A stretch of 39,612 nt of DNA. It comes from Bacillus solimangrovi (GTDB taxonomy: Bacteria; Bacillota; Bacilli; Bacillales; Bacillaceae_N). Below the pieces are notes generated by a model. That model was not told the origin of the DNA. It did not search any database and saw only the letters and a program-made list of their open reading frames with translations. The stretch lies in the NCBI RefSeq assembly GCF_001742425.1, contig NZ_MJEH01000029.1, forward strand, positions 1 to 39,612. The letters are read 5' to 3'. Within the stretch, counting starts at the first letter, position 1, and each line of letters begins with the position of its first letter. Below, piece after piece: positions 26,055-33,811 of this stretch. Position numbers and translations under genes: made by a program.

Positions 26055-27329
26055 TTGAAGAAGGGATTTTGGATTGGTGTTGGTTTATTCATCCTTTATG
26101 CAGTAGGAATTTGGTGGTATTTATTTTATGCTTCACCTCAAGAAATTCCTAATGCAATTAGAGGGTCTGTAGCAGATCCGAACACATTTATGACAAATCA
26201 AGAAATTGAATTGAGTTATGAATATTCTCGTCTTAAACACTTTTTCTTTTTTATAATAACCCCTTTTGAATGGATATTGTATGCTGTAATTATTATCTTT
26301 CCGTTATCAAAAACATTTAAGCAATGGGCAAATGAGATAACGAAGTTTAAGTTTTTTCAGGTGATGATCTATGTATTCGCATTTTCTTTCACGTTATTTG
26401 TCACCATGTTGCCATTAAAATGGTTCAGTTATCAGATTTCAATTTCCTATGGTGTATCGGTAACCCCATTTTCAGTATGGATGAGGGATAATATTACGAG
26501 CTTTCTGCTTAACTATATTATGTTGGTTGCTATTGCGCTTTGGCTTAATTGGATAATGAATAGATCACCTAATAAATGGTGGATCTACTCATGGTTTTTA
26601 TCCATTCCTTTTACGTTTTCCGTTATATTCATACAGCCAGTTTTGATTGATCCGTTGTATAATGACTTTTCAACGTTGCAAAATAAAGAACTAGAGTCTG
26701 AAATTCTTTCTTTAGCACAAGAAGCGAATATTCCTGCTGAGCATGTATATGAAGTGAAGATGTCAGCTAAAACAAACTCGCTTAATGCGTATGTAAATGG
26801 AATTGGCCCAAATACAAGGATCGTACTATGGGATACAACATTAGCAAAATTAAATAAAGGTTCTATTCTATTTATAATGGCTCATGAGATGGCTCACTAC
26901 GTTTACAAACATGTGTTATTAGGAGTATCACTTTCTATTCTATTTTCTTTTATTGGATTTTGGATTGTAGGGAAAATAGTGAAAGGTATAAAAGAGCGTT
27001 TTGAAGAATCATTACATATTAATGGAAATAACCTTCTTGTTCTTCCAATCGTACTTATGATTTTTTCAATACTTATTTTTATTTCGAGTCCAATTAGCAA
27101 TTATGTATCCAGAGAGATGGAGAGAGCCGCTGATTCATATGCAATTGAATTAACAGAAGATAAGGATGCAGCCATTTCTGCTTTTCAACAGTTGACCACA
27201 TCGGGGTTAAGTGAGGTACAACCACCTACTTTAGTATACTGGTTTCGTTATAGACATCCTTCCATGCTTGAACGAATTGGGAAATTGTCATATATGAGTG
27301 AGGAGAAGTCGTTTACAAATCAGAAGTAG
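26055..27329 (+). CDS. yhfN: M48 family membrane metalloprotease (YhfN-like)
   Basis: 424-residue integral membrane zinc endopeptidase of the CAAX-protease/Ste24 type. The N-terminal membrane region carries several spans (about 5-205). The zinc site is HEMAH (277-281), and the third ligand is the glutamate in the EMERAADSYAI stretch (about 353-362). Two further spans sit between these motifs (about 287-345). The start is TTG at 26055, behind GATGAGGGA. It matches B. subtilis YhfN in length and map position. The natural substrate is unknown. Confidence 0.9.
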   Translation: MKKGFWIGVGLFILYAVGIWWYLFYASPQEIPNAIRGSVADPNTFMTNQEIELSYEYSRLKHFFFFIITPFEWILYAVIIIFPLSKTFKQWANEITKFKFFQVMIYVFAFSFTLFVTMLPLKWFSYQISISYGVSVTPFSVWMRDNITSFLLNYIMLVAIALWLNWIMNRSPNKWWIYSWFLSIPFTFSVIFIQPVLIDPLYNDFSTLQNKELESEILSLAQEANIPAEHVYEVKMSAKTNSLNAYVNGIGPNTRIVLWDTTLAKLNKGSILFIMAHEMAHYVYKHVLLGVSLSILFSFIGFWIVGKIVKGIKERFEESLHINGNNLLVLPIVLMIFSILIFISSPISNYVSREMERAADSYAIELTEDKDAAISAFQQLTTSGLSEVQPPTLVYWFRYRHPSMLERIGKLSYMSEEKSFTNQK

Positions 27330-27351
27330 TATGTATAAAGCTACTTCTGAT
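27319..27351 (+). repeat. Perfect hairpin at the end of the M48 gene
   Basis: ATCAGAAGTAG and CTACTTCTGAT form an 11-bp perfect stem with an 11-base loop that includes the stop codon. No T tract follows, so it is terminator-like but incomplete; it may be an mRNA 3'-end stabiliser. Confidence 0.6.
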
Positions 27352-27532
27352 AATTAAAGTACTATGACCGAGTGATTTCTGTTCAGTAGGATAAGGCACT
27401 GGACTTTGTACTAAACGTCCAGTTACAACTCAAATTATCATTTTAGGAAGAAGGAAATCAAAAAATTGATATAAACCTCCACTTTTTATCACATCCACCG
27501 AAAAATCCTTCAAATTATTAGCAACATAACAT

Positions 27533-27714
27533 ATATATAACAATCTGTTATATAACGCATTAGATGCAGAGTAAAACGTTGTTAAATCAATAATTCGTGC
27601 TATTCCTGCACAATTTTCTAAAAAAATTTACAGAATTTTTCGTTAAAACCTCTTTTCTTTTTGGATATATTGTTATACAATAACTAACGTGAAGAACAAC
27701 TGATATATAACAAT
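27533..27714. repeat. Repeated TATAACAAT palindromic sites
   Basis: The 12-mer ATATATAACAAT occurs at 27533-27544 and again at 27703-27714. The first copy is half of a palindrome whose 9-base arms TATATAACA / TGTTATATA span 27534-27554. Between them, ATTGTTATACAAT (27669-27681) is a shorter palindrome of the same type. The arrangement suggests repeated binding sites for one regulator. Confidence 0.5.
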
Positions 27715-27914
27715 GTGGGTATGAAGGGGGAACAATAGTTAAGCTTGTTAAAAATAAAGAATCAATGAACTCAAGGTATAATACAAATCTATGTTTGAAG
27801 AAGAGATGAAGTAGATTACAAGATAAGAGTTTTATTGAACTTCTTCTTCTGAAATTGTTGTTTATTCTAAAAGAATAGAAGATTTGATATTTGAGGGGTA
27901 ATTAGGTTTTGCGT

Positions 27915-27946
27915 GTACTTTATAAAAAAGGGGATTTATAAAGTAC
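27915..27946 (+). repeat. 12-bp hairpin in the isocitrate lyase leader
   Basis: GTACTTTATAAA and TTTATAAAGTAC are perfectly complementary around the 8-base loop AAAGGGGA. The loop resembles a ribosome site but no start codon follows at a usable distance. Confidence 0.6.
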
Positions 27947-28104
27947 AACTTTCATAAGGGTCATAAATTAAATCAATGATGATGTTAGTTAATATTCTTT
28001 CTCCTATTTCACTTTGATAATCTTTCTGAAGTGAGAAGTGGTGGGGAGTATAGTGCCATTAAAAAAGATTAATTAATTTTTATTATGTATAGGGGGATAC
28101 GCAT

Positions 28105-29388
28105 ATGACAAATCAAGAACGCATTCAAAAGTTAGAAGAAAGTTGGGCAAATGAAGAGCGCTGGGGTGGGGTAACTCGTCCTTATTCAGCAGAAGATGTT
28201 CTTAGACTTCGTGGTTCTATCGATATCGAGTATACACTAGCACGTCGTGGATCAGAAAAACTGTGGAAGTTAATGAAAGAAGAATCATATGTCAATGCAC
28301 TTGGAGCTCTAACTGGTAATCAAGCTGTTCAACAAGTAAAAGCTGGTCTAAAGGCTATTTATTTGAGTGGTTGGCAAGTTGCTGCAGATGCGAATCTATC
28401 TGGTCATATGTATCCAGACCAAAGTTTATATCCAGCAAACAGTGTACCACAAGTTGTTAAACGAATTAATCAAGCACTACAACGTGCGGATCAAATCGAA
28501 CACATGGAAGGTAACGGAGATAAAGATTGGTTTGCTCCTATTGTAGCAGATGCTGAAGCTGGTTTTGGTGGACAACTTAATGTATTTGAATTAATGAAGG
28601 GCATGATTGAAGCAGGAGCATCTGGTGTTCACTTTGAAGACCAACTATCTTCTGAGAAGAAATGTGGACATTTAGGTGGTAAAGTATTACTTCCAACTCA
28701 AACTGCGGTTCGTAACTTAATTGCAGCTCGCTTAGCAGCAGATGTAATGGGAGTACCGACAATTCTAGTTGCACGTACAGATGCAGATGCAGCGGATATG
28801 ATTACAAGTGATGTTGACCCAACTGACAATGAGTTTATTACTGGAGAACGCACAGCCGAAGGTTTCTTCCGTACAAAACCAGGTATTGAACAAGCGATTG
28901 CTCGTGGTCTTTCATATGCACCATATGCAGACCTTGTTTGGTGTGAAACATCAACACCAGATTTAGAGCAAGCAAAGCAATTTGCTGATGCGATTCATGC
29001 AAAATATCCAGGTAAAATGTTAGCGTACAACTGCTCACCTTCATTTAATTGGAAATCAAAGCTTTCTGATGAAGAAATTGAAGTGTTCCAACAAGAGCTT
29101 GGGAAATTAGGTTATAAATTCCAATTCGTTACATTAGCTGGTTTCCATGCACTTAATCATAGTATGTTTACGCTAGCTAGTGGTTATCGTGACCGAGGTA
29201 TGGGAGCGTATTCTGAATTACAACAAGCTGAGTTTGCTAGTGAGAAAGACGGTTATACAGCTACTAAGCACCAACGTGAAGTTGGAACAGGTTATTTTGA
29301 TGAAGTTTCTCAAGTAATTTCTGGTGGAACGTCTTCTACAACTGCGATGAAAGGTTCTACTGAGGAAGCTCAATTTACAAAAGCATAA
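28105..29388 (+). CDS. aceA: Isocitrate lyase AceA
   Basis: First enzyme of the glyoxylate shunt, splitting isocitrate to succinate and glyoxylate during growth on acetate or fatty acids. The catalytic motif KKCGHLGGK is at 185-193 with Cys187. [22 protein letters not shown] and ARTDADAA are also conserved. The 427-residue length is normal for the bacterial enzyme. The ATG follows AGGGGGA. No malate synthase gene is adjacent. The standard B. subtilis 168 map has no isocitrate lyase here, so this is an addition relative to that genome; it fits with lcfB in fatty-acid use. Confidence 0.96.
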   Translation: MTNQERIQKLEESWANEERWGGVTRPYSAEDVLRLRGSIDIEYTLARRGSEKLWKLMKEESYVNALGALTGNQAVQQVKAGLKAIYLSGWQVAADANLSGHMYPDQSLYPANSVPQVVKRINQALQRADQIEHMEGNGDKDWFAPIVADAEAGFGGQLNVFELMKGMIEAGASGVHFEDQLSSEKKCGHLGGKVLLPTQTAVRNLIAARLAADVMGVPTILVARTDADAADMITSDVDPTDNEFITGERTAEGFFRTKPGIEQAIARGLSYAPYADLVWCETSTPDLEQAKQFADAIHAKYPGKMLAYNCSPSFNWKSKLSDEEIEVFQQELGKLGYKFQFVTLAGFHALNHSMFTLASGYRDRGMGAYSELQQAEFASEKDGYTATKHQREVGTGYFDEVSQVISGGTSSTTAMKGSTEEAQFTKA

Positions 29389-29393
29389 TGATT

Positions 29394-29426
29394 AAAAACG
29401 CTGCTATCAAAATGGCAGCGTTTTTA
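29394..29426 (+). terminator. Terminator of aceA
   Basis: AAAAACGCTGC and GCAGCGTTTTT form an 11-bp perfect stem with a 10-base loop and a T tract, starting six bases after the aceA stop. Confidence 0.93.
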
Positions 29427-29536
29427 TTGGTGTGTAACTTCAGGTATGATTGTCTCAAGTTCAAGTAACCTTCCTTAAAATGTCCTTATGCTTGTCGTCT
29501 GTATTGAGGTGTTTTTTTGATTGAATATATCAACAA

Positions 29537-29573
29537 AAAAATCACATGGAATAAGGAGTTCCATGTGATTTTT
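29537..29573 (-). terminator. Terminator of the IDEAL-domain gene
   Basis: A perfect 15-bp stem (AAAAATCACATGGAA and complement) has a 7-base loop. A-rich and T-rich flanks allow it to work on both strands; the nearest gene end is the minus-strand IDEAL gene. Confidence 0.9.
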
Positions 29574-29576
29574 ATA

Positions 29577-29807
29577 TTAAGTAAGTTTACTTTGAATTTG
29601 CTTATATTCAATCGTTAATTCGATAAAACGCTCTCTATTTCGTTGGTCAAGTGCTTCATTAATTTGTGCTTCTAATTGATTTTTGCGATATAACAGGTTA
29701 GCCTCATCAAGGATCATTTGAATATAGATATCCATTTCTACAGAACTAATATGTTGTTTATCTTTAATATGTTGTTGTTGTACGTGATGAAATTTTTTTT
29801 GGTTCAT
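29577..29807 (-). CDS. IDEAL-domain protein
   Basis: 76-residue protein with a C-terminal IDEAL domain (PF08858). The name motif appears as INEAL at 49-53, within the helix LEAQINEALDQRNRERFIELTIEYKQ. The N-terminal 25 residues are rich in histidine, glutamine and lysine. The domain is widespread in Bacillus but has no settled function; it occurs alone and in larger proteins. The ATG follows GGGGTGAT, and a strong terminator follows the gene. Confidence 0.85.
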   Translation of the reverse strand: MNQKKFHHVQQQHIKDKQHISSVEMDIYIQMILDEANLLYRKNQLEAQINEALDQRNRERFIELTIEYKQIQSKLT

Positions 29808-29964
29808 TAATTATCACCCCTGATGTCCTTTTATTTATTATAGAAGGAATAGAAAGAAAGTGCAATAATAATTTTGATTTTTCTGATAATTAATTCTGTT
29901 AATTATGGGTTAATTTTACTGAATTTAAGATTAATTACTTATTTGAGTAACTTATAGTTAATTA

Positions 29965-30417
29965 TTAGTTTTGAAGCATTAATATCATAATTCCAATAAA
30001 AATAAGTAATGCTGCCCACAATGCAAAGGTGAAAAAAGTGCTTAATGCAATAATGATAAAAATGGTACTACAATATGCTGGCCAAAATAAAACATGCGGT
30101 GATGAAGAACGAATTTGCAGTGTATGTCCTAATAACCCTAGAAAAACAATTGCAATTACGATAAAAAGCACACCTGGATGTGTGAATATAGGAAAATTTT
30201 GTAAAGTGAAATAAAAACCAAAGGCGATTAATAATAGTCCAATGAAAAGCCATACGAAATTCTCTTCCTGTTGTGGTCCTTGCACAATAACATAAAAGAA
30301 AATAAAACTGATCCCGAGTACGATCAATTGGATGTTGAGCGAATGTATATTAAAAAATAAAAACAAAATACCAAGAATGATGAATGCTCCAGCTGGAATT
30401 AAAAATTTTTTATTCAA
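29965..30417 (-). CDS. Small multi-span membrane protein, unknown function
   Basis: 150 residues, almost entirely hydrophobic, with five or six likely membrane spans: about 6-23, 28-47, 54-70, 80-98, 108-125 and 129-148. A short charged loop (GPQQEEN) lies at about 47-53. The arrangement recalls small LiaI/DUF-type membrane proteins, but I do not recognise a specific family. Translation starts at TTG 30417, behind a perfect AAGGAGG. The 157 bases between its stop codon and the IDEAL gene start are very AT rich with repeated TTAATTA. Confidence 0.75.
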   Translation of the reverse strand: MNKKFLIPAGAFIILGILFLFFNIHSLNIQLIVLGISFIFFYVIVQGPQQEENFVWLFIGLLLIAFGFYFTLQNFPIFTHPGVLFIVIAIVFLGLLGHTLQIRSSSPHVLFWPAYCSTIFIIIALSTFFTFALWAALLIFIGIMILMLQN

Positions 30418-30595
30418 GAAGAAAACCTCCTTACTGAAAACAATTAAGGGTTGTCTTCTTACTATATGAGAGAAACAAGAGAAAAATATTTAAAATTTTC
30501 TTAATAATGCTATAATAAGGGTAGCTTCATGGGTATTCATACGTTGCCTTCTCTTGTTTAAGTTAAAAAAGTTAATAGAAAGGAGCAGATGCATA

Positions 30596-31081
30596 GTGAT
30601 TAGTGATGCACAAAAGCCGATTAAATTTGAAATCAATGAAAATACAATGGCGATTGTTGCGGAGAGGAGGATAGAGGGGTCAATTTATTCAAGAGTGTTG
30701 GAGTTAGATGGAGAGGTTGTTGTACCCGTCAAACCTGCTAAGATTATTGATGATAGTTGCCGTTATTTTGGAAGTAGCTTAAAAGGTAGGCAAGAGGGGA
30801 CAAAAGCAATAACAGGTATTAGTTATAAATCCCCCATTGCAATTGATCCATCAAGTGGCATATATATGTTCCCCACAAATTCACCTCGTTGTAATCATTG
30901 TTCTTGGATTGCCCACCAATACATTTCCCACTATGCCCCTTCAGATGATGGAAGAACGAGTGTTACATTTACAAATGGTCAATCTCTCTTGCTTGAAATA
31001 TCATTCCGTTCATTTGAGAACCAACTTAATCGAACAGCACAATTTCGTTACTTGCTTTCCAAGCGGATACAACTAGCATAA
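30596..31081 (+). CDS. comK: Competence transcription factor ComK
   Basis: Master activator of late competence genes, which binds K-boxes as a tetramer. Recognisable core motifs are KIIDDSCRYFGSSLKGRQEGT, GISYKSPIAIDPSSGIYMFP, CNHCSWIAH, VTFTNGQSLLLEIS and SFENQLNRTAQFR. I start at GTG 30596, ten bases after AAAGGAG, giving 161 residues. B. subtilis ComK has 192; the missing part is the C-terminal tail. An ATG at 30589 in another frame closes after four codons. The gene is convergent with a yhjD-like gene 8 bases away. Competence itself cannot be inferred from this gene alone. Confidence 0.9.
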   Translation: MISDAQKPIKFEINENTMAIVAERRIEGSIYSRVLELDGEVVVPVKPAKIIDDSCRYFGSSLKGRQEGTKAITGISYKSPIAIDPSSGIYMFPTNSPRCNHCSWIAHQYISHYAPSDDGRTSVTFTNGQSLLLEISFRSFENQLNRTAQFRYLLSKRIQLA

Positions 31082-31089
31082 TAGTCCAC

Positions 31090-31473
31090 TTACAACTGTT
31101 GCACTGATAGAAATTCCTCATCACGCTTCAATAAATATTGCTTCAACAATGCTTCTACGTTTTGGCGAATCTTCGGGTTAAAATAGTTTCTCTTCTCTTC
31201 ATAACCATTATAAATGAATAAGTACTGTGAAAATACTTCATCTCGTCCCTCTTGTATAACTGTTAAATTCCTAACTTTCATCATATGTTTAACTTTACGC
31301 AAATCATTATGAATAGCCTTTTCAGTTTCTTCAACTAATTGGATATAAGGGACTGGTAATTTAAATGGTGCGTCCTTAATGATAAGTATATCCTTTGATA
31401 ATATAGTTAGAGCCATTGGTAAAAATATATACAATTCTAACGTTCTTCGGTCACTTTCTGACACTCTTCCCAT
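31090..31473 (-). CDS. yhjD: YhjD-like protein of unknown function
   Basis: 127-residue soluble protein, MGRVSESDRRTLELYIFLPM at the N-terminus, then a mixed alpha/beta charged body (LVEETEKAIHNDLRKVKHMM, YNGYEEKRNYFNPKIRQNVE) and a basic C-terminal helix. I identify it with YhjD by its place next to the yhjE-sip pair, as in B. subtilis, and by size; no catalytic motif is seen. The ATG follows AAGGGGAGGG. Confidence 0.65.
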   Translation of the reverse strand: MGRVSESDRRTLELYIFLPMALTILSKDILIIKDAPFKLPVPYIQLVEETEKAIHNDLRKVKHMMKVRNLTVIQEGRDEVFSQYLFIYNGYEEKRNYFNPKIRQNVEALLKQYLLKRDEEFLSVQQL

Positions 31474-32183
31474 TGAAAACCCTCCCCTTAAAAGAGATAA
31501 TAGATAAAGGGAACATTTGTTCTTTATTTTATCTTAATTATATCCAGCTTTCAAGATAATTATGACAGTTAAAAGTAATTGTTGATTAAATTGATCGTTC
31601 GAAAATAAGCATCTCGTTTCAAGCCTAAGCATTTCGAATGTTTAATTAGTAACTTTTTAAATTGCTGAAAGGTAATAGAAATATCATCAGTGGGAGTGTT
31701 CGCTCATTTCCACTGATGGTAAATTGAACAGATGAAGTAATAAATGACGCTTAATTAGATTAAATTAAAAACAAGTTTTTCTCTGAAGTTATTTTAAAAT
31801 CGACTACATTTTAAAGGTGATATCAGATAAATTAAGTATTCATATGTAAAATAGTTCTGTTAGTTTTTTAAAACTCACAATGCTCGTGTACTTTAAATGG
31901 TTAATTCTCAGAATAGTTAAAAACTTATACACTGAGACTAGGAAAACAAAAGTCATTGTAGTAAACTGTTTTTAAGTTAATTGGGAAAAATCTCTAATAG
32001 GATTGAAAGTTGACGCAAGTAGCAGGTTTCATTCACAGTATAACTAGTAGATAATTATAGCTATTTGTTGATTGTTGAAAGTTTAACCGTTATTGAACAT
32101 ACTAGTAATGAAAGTTAAAATCATATTAGATAGTAGATGCAAGATAAAGATGTAGCACTATGAGTGGTAAGGAGTATCAGTAA
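31474..32183. other. Non-coding region between yhjD- and yhjE-like genes
   Basis: 710 AT-rich bases with no supported gene. It contains two copies of TAAGCATYTCG exactly 20 bases apart (31606 and 31626) and a hairpin CATCAGTGG/CCACTGATG at 31685-31718. The promoter of the yhjE-sip pair should lie at its right end, but I cannot fix it. Confidence 0.55.
31685..31718 (+). repeat. Isolated hairpin in the yhjD-yhjE gap
   Basis: CATCAGTGG and CCACTGATG give a 9-bp perfect stem, extended by a G-T and an A-T pair, with a 12-base inner loop. No T-run follows. Confidence 0.55.
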
Positions 32184-32777
32184 ATGAATGTTCCCTTCGT
32201 TGGAATTAATATAACAGTAGATCAAATTGTATCATGGTTAAATGATTATGCAGGTTTAGGACCTTTACCAGGTATCCTTCTTCCTTTTTTTGAAGCAATG
32301 TTGCCATTTTTACCACTTGTTTTGTTTGTGATGGGGAATGCTGCAGCATTTGGCTTATGGCAAGGTTTTTTGTTCTCGTGGATTGGGACAGTATTAGGCG
32401 CGTTAGTCATTTATTTTGTTATTAGAAAGTTAAAGGATACAAAACCATTCCATTTTTTAAGAAAAAAAGAGCAGTTTCAGCGTTTAGCTGACTGGGTAGA
32501 ACGGCATGGATTTGGCCCATTGTTTTTGCTATACTGCTTCCCATTCTCTCCTTCAGCATTAATTAACTTAGTTGCTGGGTTGTCAAATATAAGTAAAAAA
32601 CAATTTACATTAGCAGTAGTGCTTGGGAAAATGGTTATGGTATTTTTTATATCACTTGTCGGTCAAGATTTAGTTACATTAATTCGAGAACCACAAAAAC
32701 TGCTAGTTTTTCTAGTTGTTATGGGAGGCATGTGGTTAATCGGGAAAATAATAGAACGACGTTTGCAAGCAGGATGA
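32184..32777 (+). CDS. yhjE: TVP38/TMEM64 (DedA-like) membrane protein, YhjE-like
   Basis: 197-residue integral membrane protein of the SNARE-associated/DedA group. The conserved central stretch RHGFGPLFLLYCFPFSPSALINLVAGLSNIS carries the family F/G-x-R-like and proline-rich re-entrant features. Five or so hydrophobic spans are visible. Members act in membrane lipid homeostasis or lipid-carrier transport; the exact role is unknown. The ATG follows AAGGAG by 9 bases. It is directly upstream of signal peptidase (27 bases), as in B. subtilis. Confidence 0.85.
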   Translation: MNVPFVGINITVDQIVSWLNDYAGLGPLPGILLPFFEAMLPFLPLVLFVMGNAAAFGLWQGFLFSWIGTVLGALVIYFVIRKLKDTKPFHFLRKKEQFQRLADWVERHGFGPLFLLYCFPFSPSALINLVAGLSNISKKQFTLAVVLGKMVMVFFISLVGQDLVTLIREPQKLLVFLVVMGGMWLIGKIIERRLQAG

Positions 32778-32804
32778 TTTTCCGTAATGGGAGAGGGATC
32801 TGAA

Positions 32805-33359
32805 ATGAGGAATGGTACTAGGAGAATGATGCTTAGTTGGTTAAGATCATTATCAATTGCTTTATTAATTGCCATTATTGTTCGCACATTTGTTTTTTCA
32901 AGTTATGTCGTACAAGGTGAATCGATGTTACCGACATTACAGGATGGTAACTTACTTATCATTAATAAAATTGGTTATAAGATAACAGATATAAGACGGT
33001 TTGATGTTGTTGTATTTCATGCTAATCAACGTGAAGATTATGTGAAACGAGTAATCGGTCTTCCAGGTGATACAATTGCTGTAAAGGATAATGTTCTATA
33101 TGTAAATGAACAGCCATTTGAACAACCATTCTTTGAACATACAGAGGATATACAGTCGTCACAAATTTTTACTGATGATTTTACACTTGAAGGATTAACA
33201 GGTGAAAGAGTAGTACCAGAGGATGCATTATTTGTTATGGGCGATAATCGAATGAACAGCAGAGATAGCCGTTTTTTCGGTTTTATAACAACAGAAGAAG
33301 TCGTAGGAAAAGTGAATTTAAGATATTGGCCAATGCAACAATTAGATGTCCATTTTTAA
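32805..33359 (+). CDS. Type I signal peptidase (Sip family)
   Basis: Membrane-anchored serine-lysine protease that removes signal peptides from exported proteins. A single N-terminal anchor (about 12-31) is followed by the catalytic serine motif QGESMLPTL (Ser40), the catalytic lysine in YVKRVIGLPGD (Lys81), and box E as VMGDNRMNSRDSR. I start at ATG 32805 (184 residues), which is 7 bases after GAGAGGG; ATG 32787 has no ribosome site. Position after yhjE corresponds to sipV in B. subtilis, but type cannot be assigned by sequence alone. Confidence 0.93.
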   Translation: MRNGTRRMMLSWLRSLSIALLIAIIVRTFVFSSYVVQGESMLPTLQDGNLLIINKIGYKITDIRRFDVVVFHANQREDYVKRVIGLPGDTIAVKDNVLYVNEQPFEQPFFEHTEDIQSSQIFTDDFTLEGLTGERVVPEDALFVMGDNRMNSRDSRFFGFITTEEVVGKVNLRYWPMQQLDVHF

Positions 33360-33446
33360 AGTGAGCTGGTTACATATTCATTTTATATTTTCTATGATTG
33401 AATTCCTAACATTGTAAAATTTAATACGTCTTAGAAGTATCTTAAT

Positions 33447-33473
33447 TAACTATTCGCATGATAGTTAGTTTTA
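33447..33473 (+). terminator. Possible terminator after sip
   Basis: TAACTAT and ATAGTTA form a 7-bp stem with a 7-base loop, followed by GTTTTATT. Weak. Confidence 0.4.
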
Positions 33474-33572
33474 TTCCATTTATCATTTCCTGCTGTTATT
33501 CATAAAGTTAACTATCGTTGATTAGAGAACGAATAGCTACTATGTTAGTATAAACATTTTGATGTAACAACA

Positions 33573-33601
33573 TTGAGTGGTTTCTTTACATTCGTTATAA
33601 T
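33573..33601 (+). promoter_or_regulatory. Promoter of the addBA transcript
   Basis: TTGAGT at 33573-33578, a 17-base spacer and a perfect TATAAT at 33596-33601. Transcription would begin near 33608, upstream of the terminator at 33677. Confidence 0.65.
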
Positions 33602-33676
33602 AAAAAGAGTTATTTCGAAGCGGAAAAATGAGTTTAAAAAGAAATGAATATATGAATTGATTACGATATGAACGGC

Positions 33677-33714
33677 GGTCTAGCTTTGCATTAAGTGGAA
33701 GCTAGACCTTTTCT
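33677..33714 (+). terminator. Intrinsic terminator inside the addB leader
   Basis: GGTCTAGCTT and AAGCTAGACC form a 10-bp perfect stem with a 12-base loop, followed by TTTTCTG. It lies between the likely promoter and addB, so it could act as an attenuator or end a short RNA of about 105 bases. Confidence 0.75.
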
Positions 33715-33811
33715 GTAAAAGGAAAATTTATCGTTAACTTGCCTTGCTAGGGTCACTTTTACATGGAAGACTTACATTTTTTCGTTTGCAATGGAAAAGG
33801 AGGAATATGAG

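Larger units (their letters stand above)
27330..28104. other. Long non-coding region upstream of isocitrate lyase
   Basis: 775 bases without a gene I can support. Seen in order: a 7-bp hairpin ACTGGAC/GTCCAGT (27398-27423); a set of TATAACAAT-containing palindromes (27533-27714); a partial catabolite-site-like GTAAAACGTT at 27571; GAAGAAGA and TCTTCTTC arms near 27796 and 27842; a perfect 12-bp hairpin at 27915-27946; and a strong ribosome site AGGGGGA before the gene. Confidence 0.6.
33360..33811. other. Leader region of addBA
   Basis: About 450 bases with no confident gene. It holds a weak hairpin that may terminate sip (33447-33473), a promoter (33573-33601), an 11-codon open frame starting ATG at 33628 with a poor ribosome site, and an intrinsic terminator (33677-33714) before addB. 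Confidence 0.6.

Noticed and set aside
27380-27440. tRNA-like string (TTCAGTAGGATAAGGCACTG followed by GGAC...GTCC) in the aceA gap
   Set aside because: The D-arm pairing is poor, the would-be anticodon loop is far too large (12-14 bases), and no matching acceptor stem or T-arm is present. At most a decayed remnant.
27571-27585. Catabolite-responsive element (GTAAAACGTTGTTA) before aceA
   Set aside because: It matches only part of the CcpA-site consensus and is more than 500 bases from the gene.
30554-30595. N-terminal extension of ComK from TTG 30554
   Set aside because: The proper ribosome site AAAGGAG lies inside this extension and points to GTG 30596.
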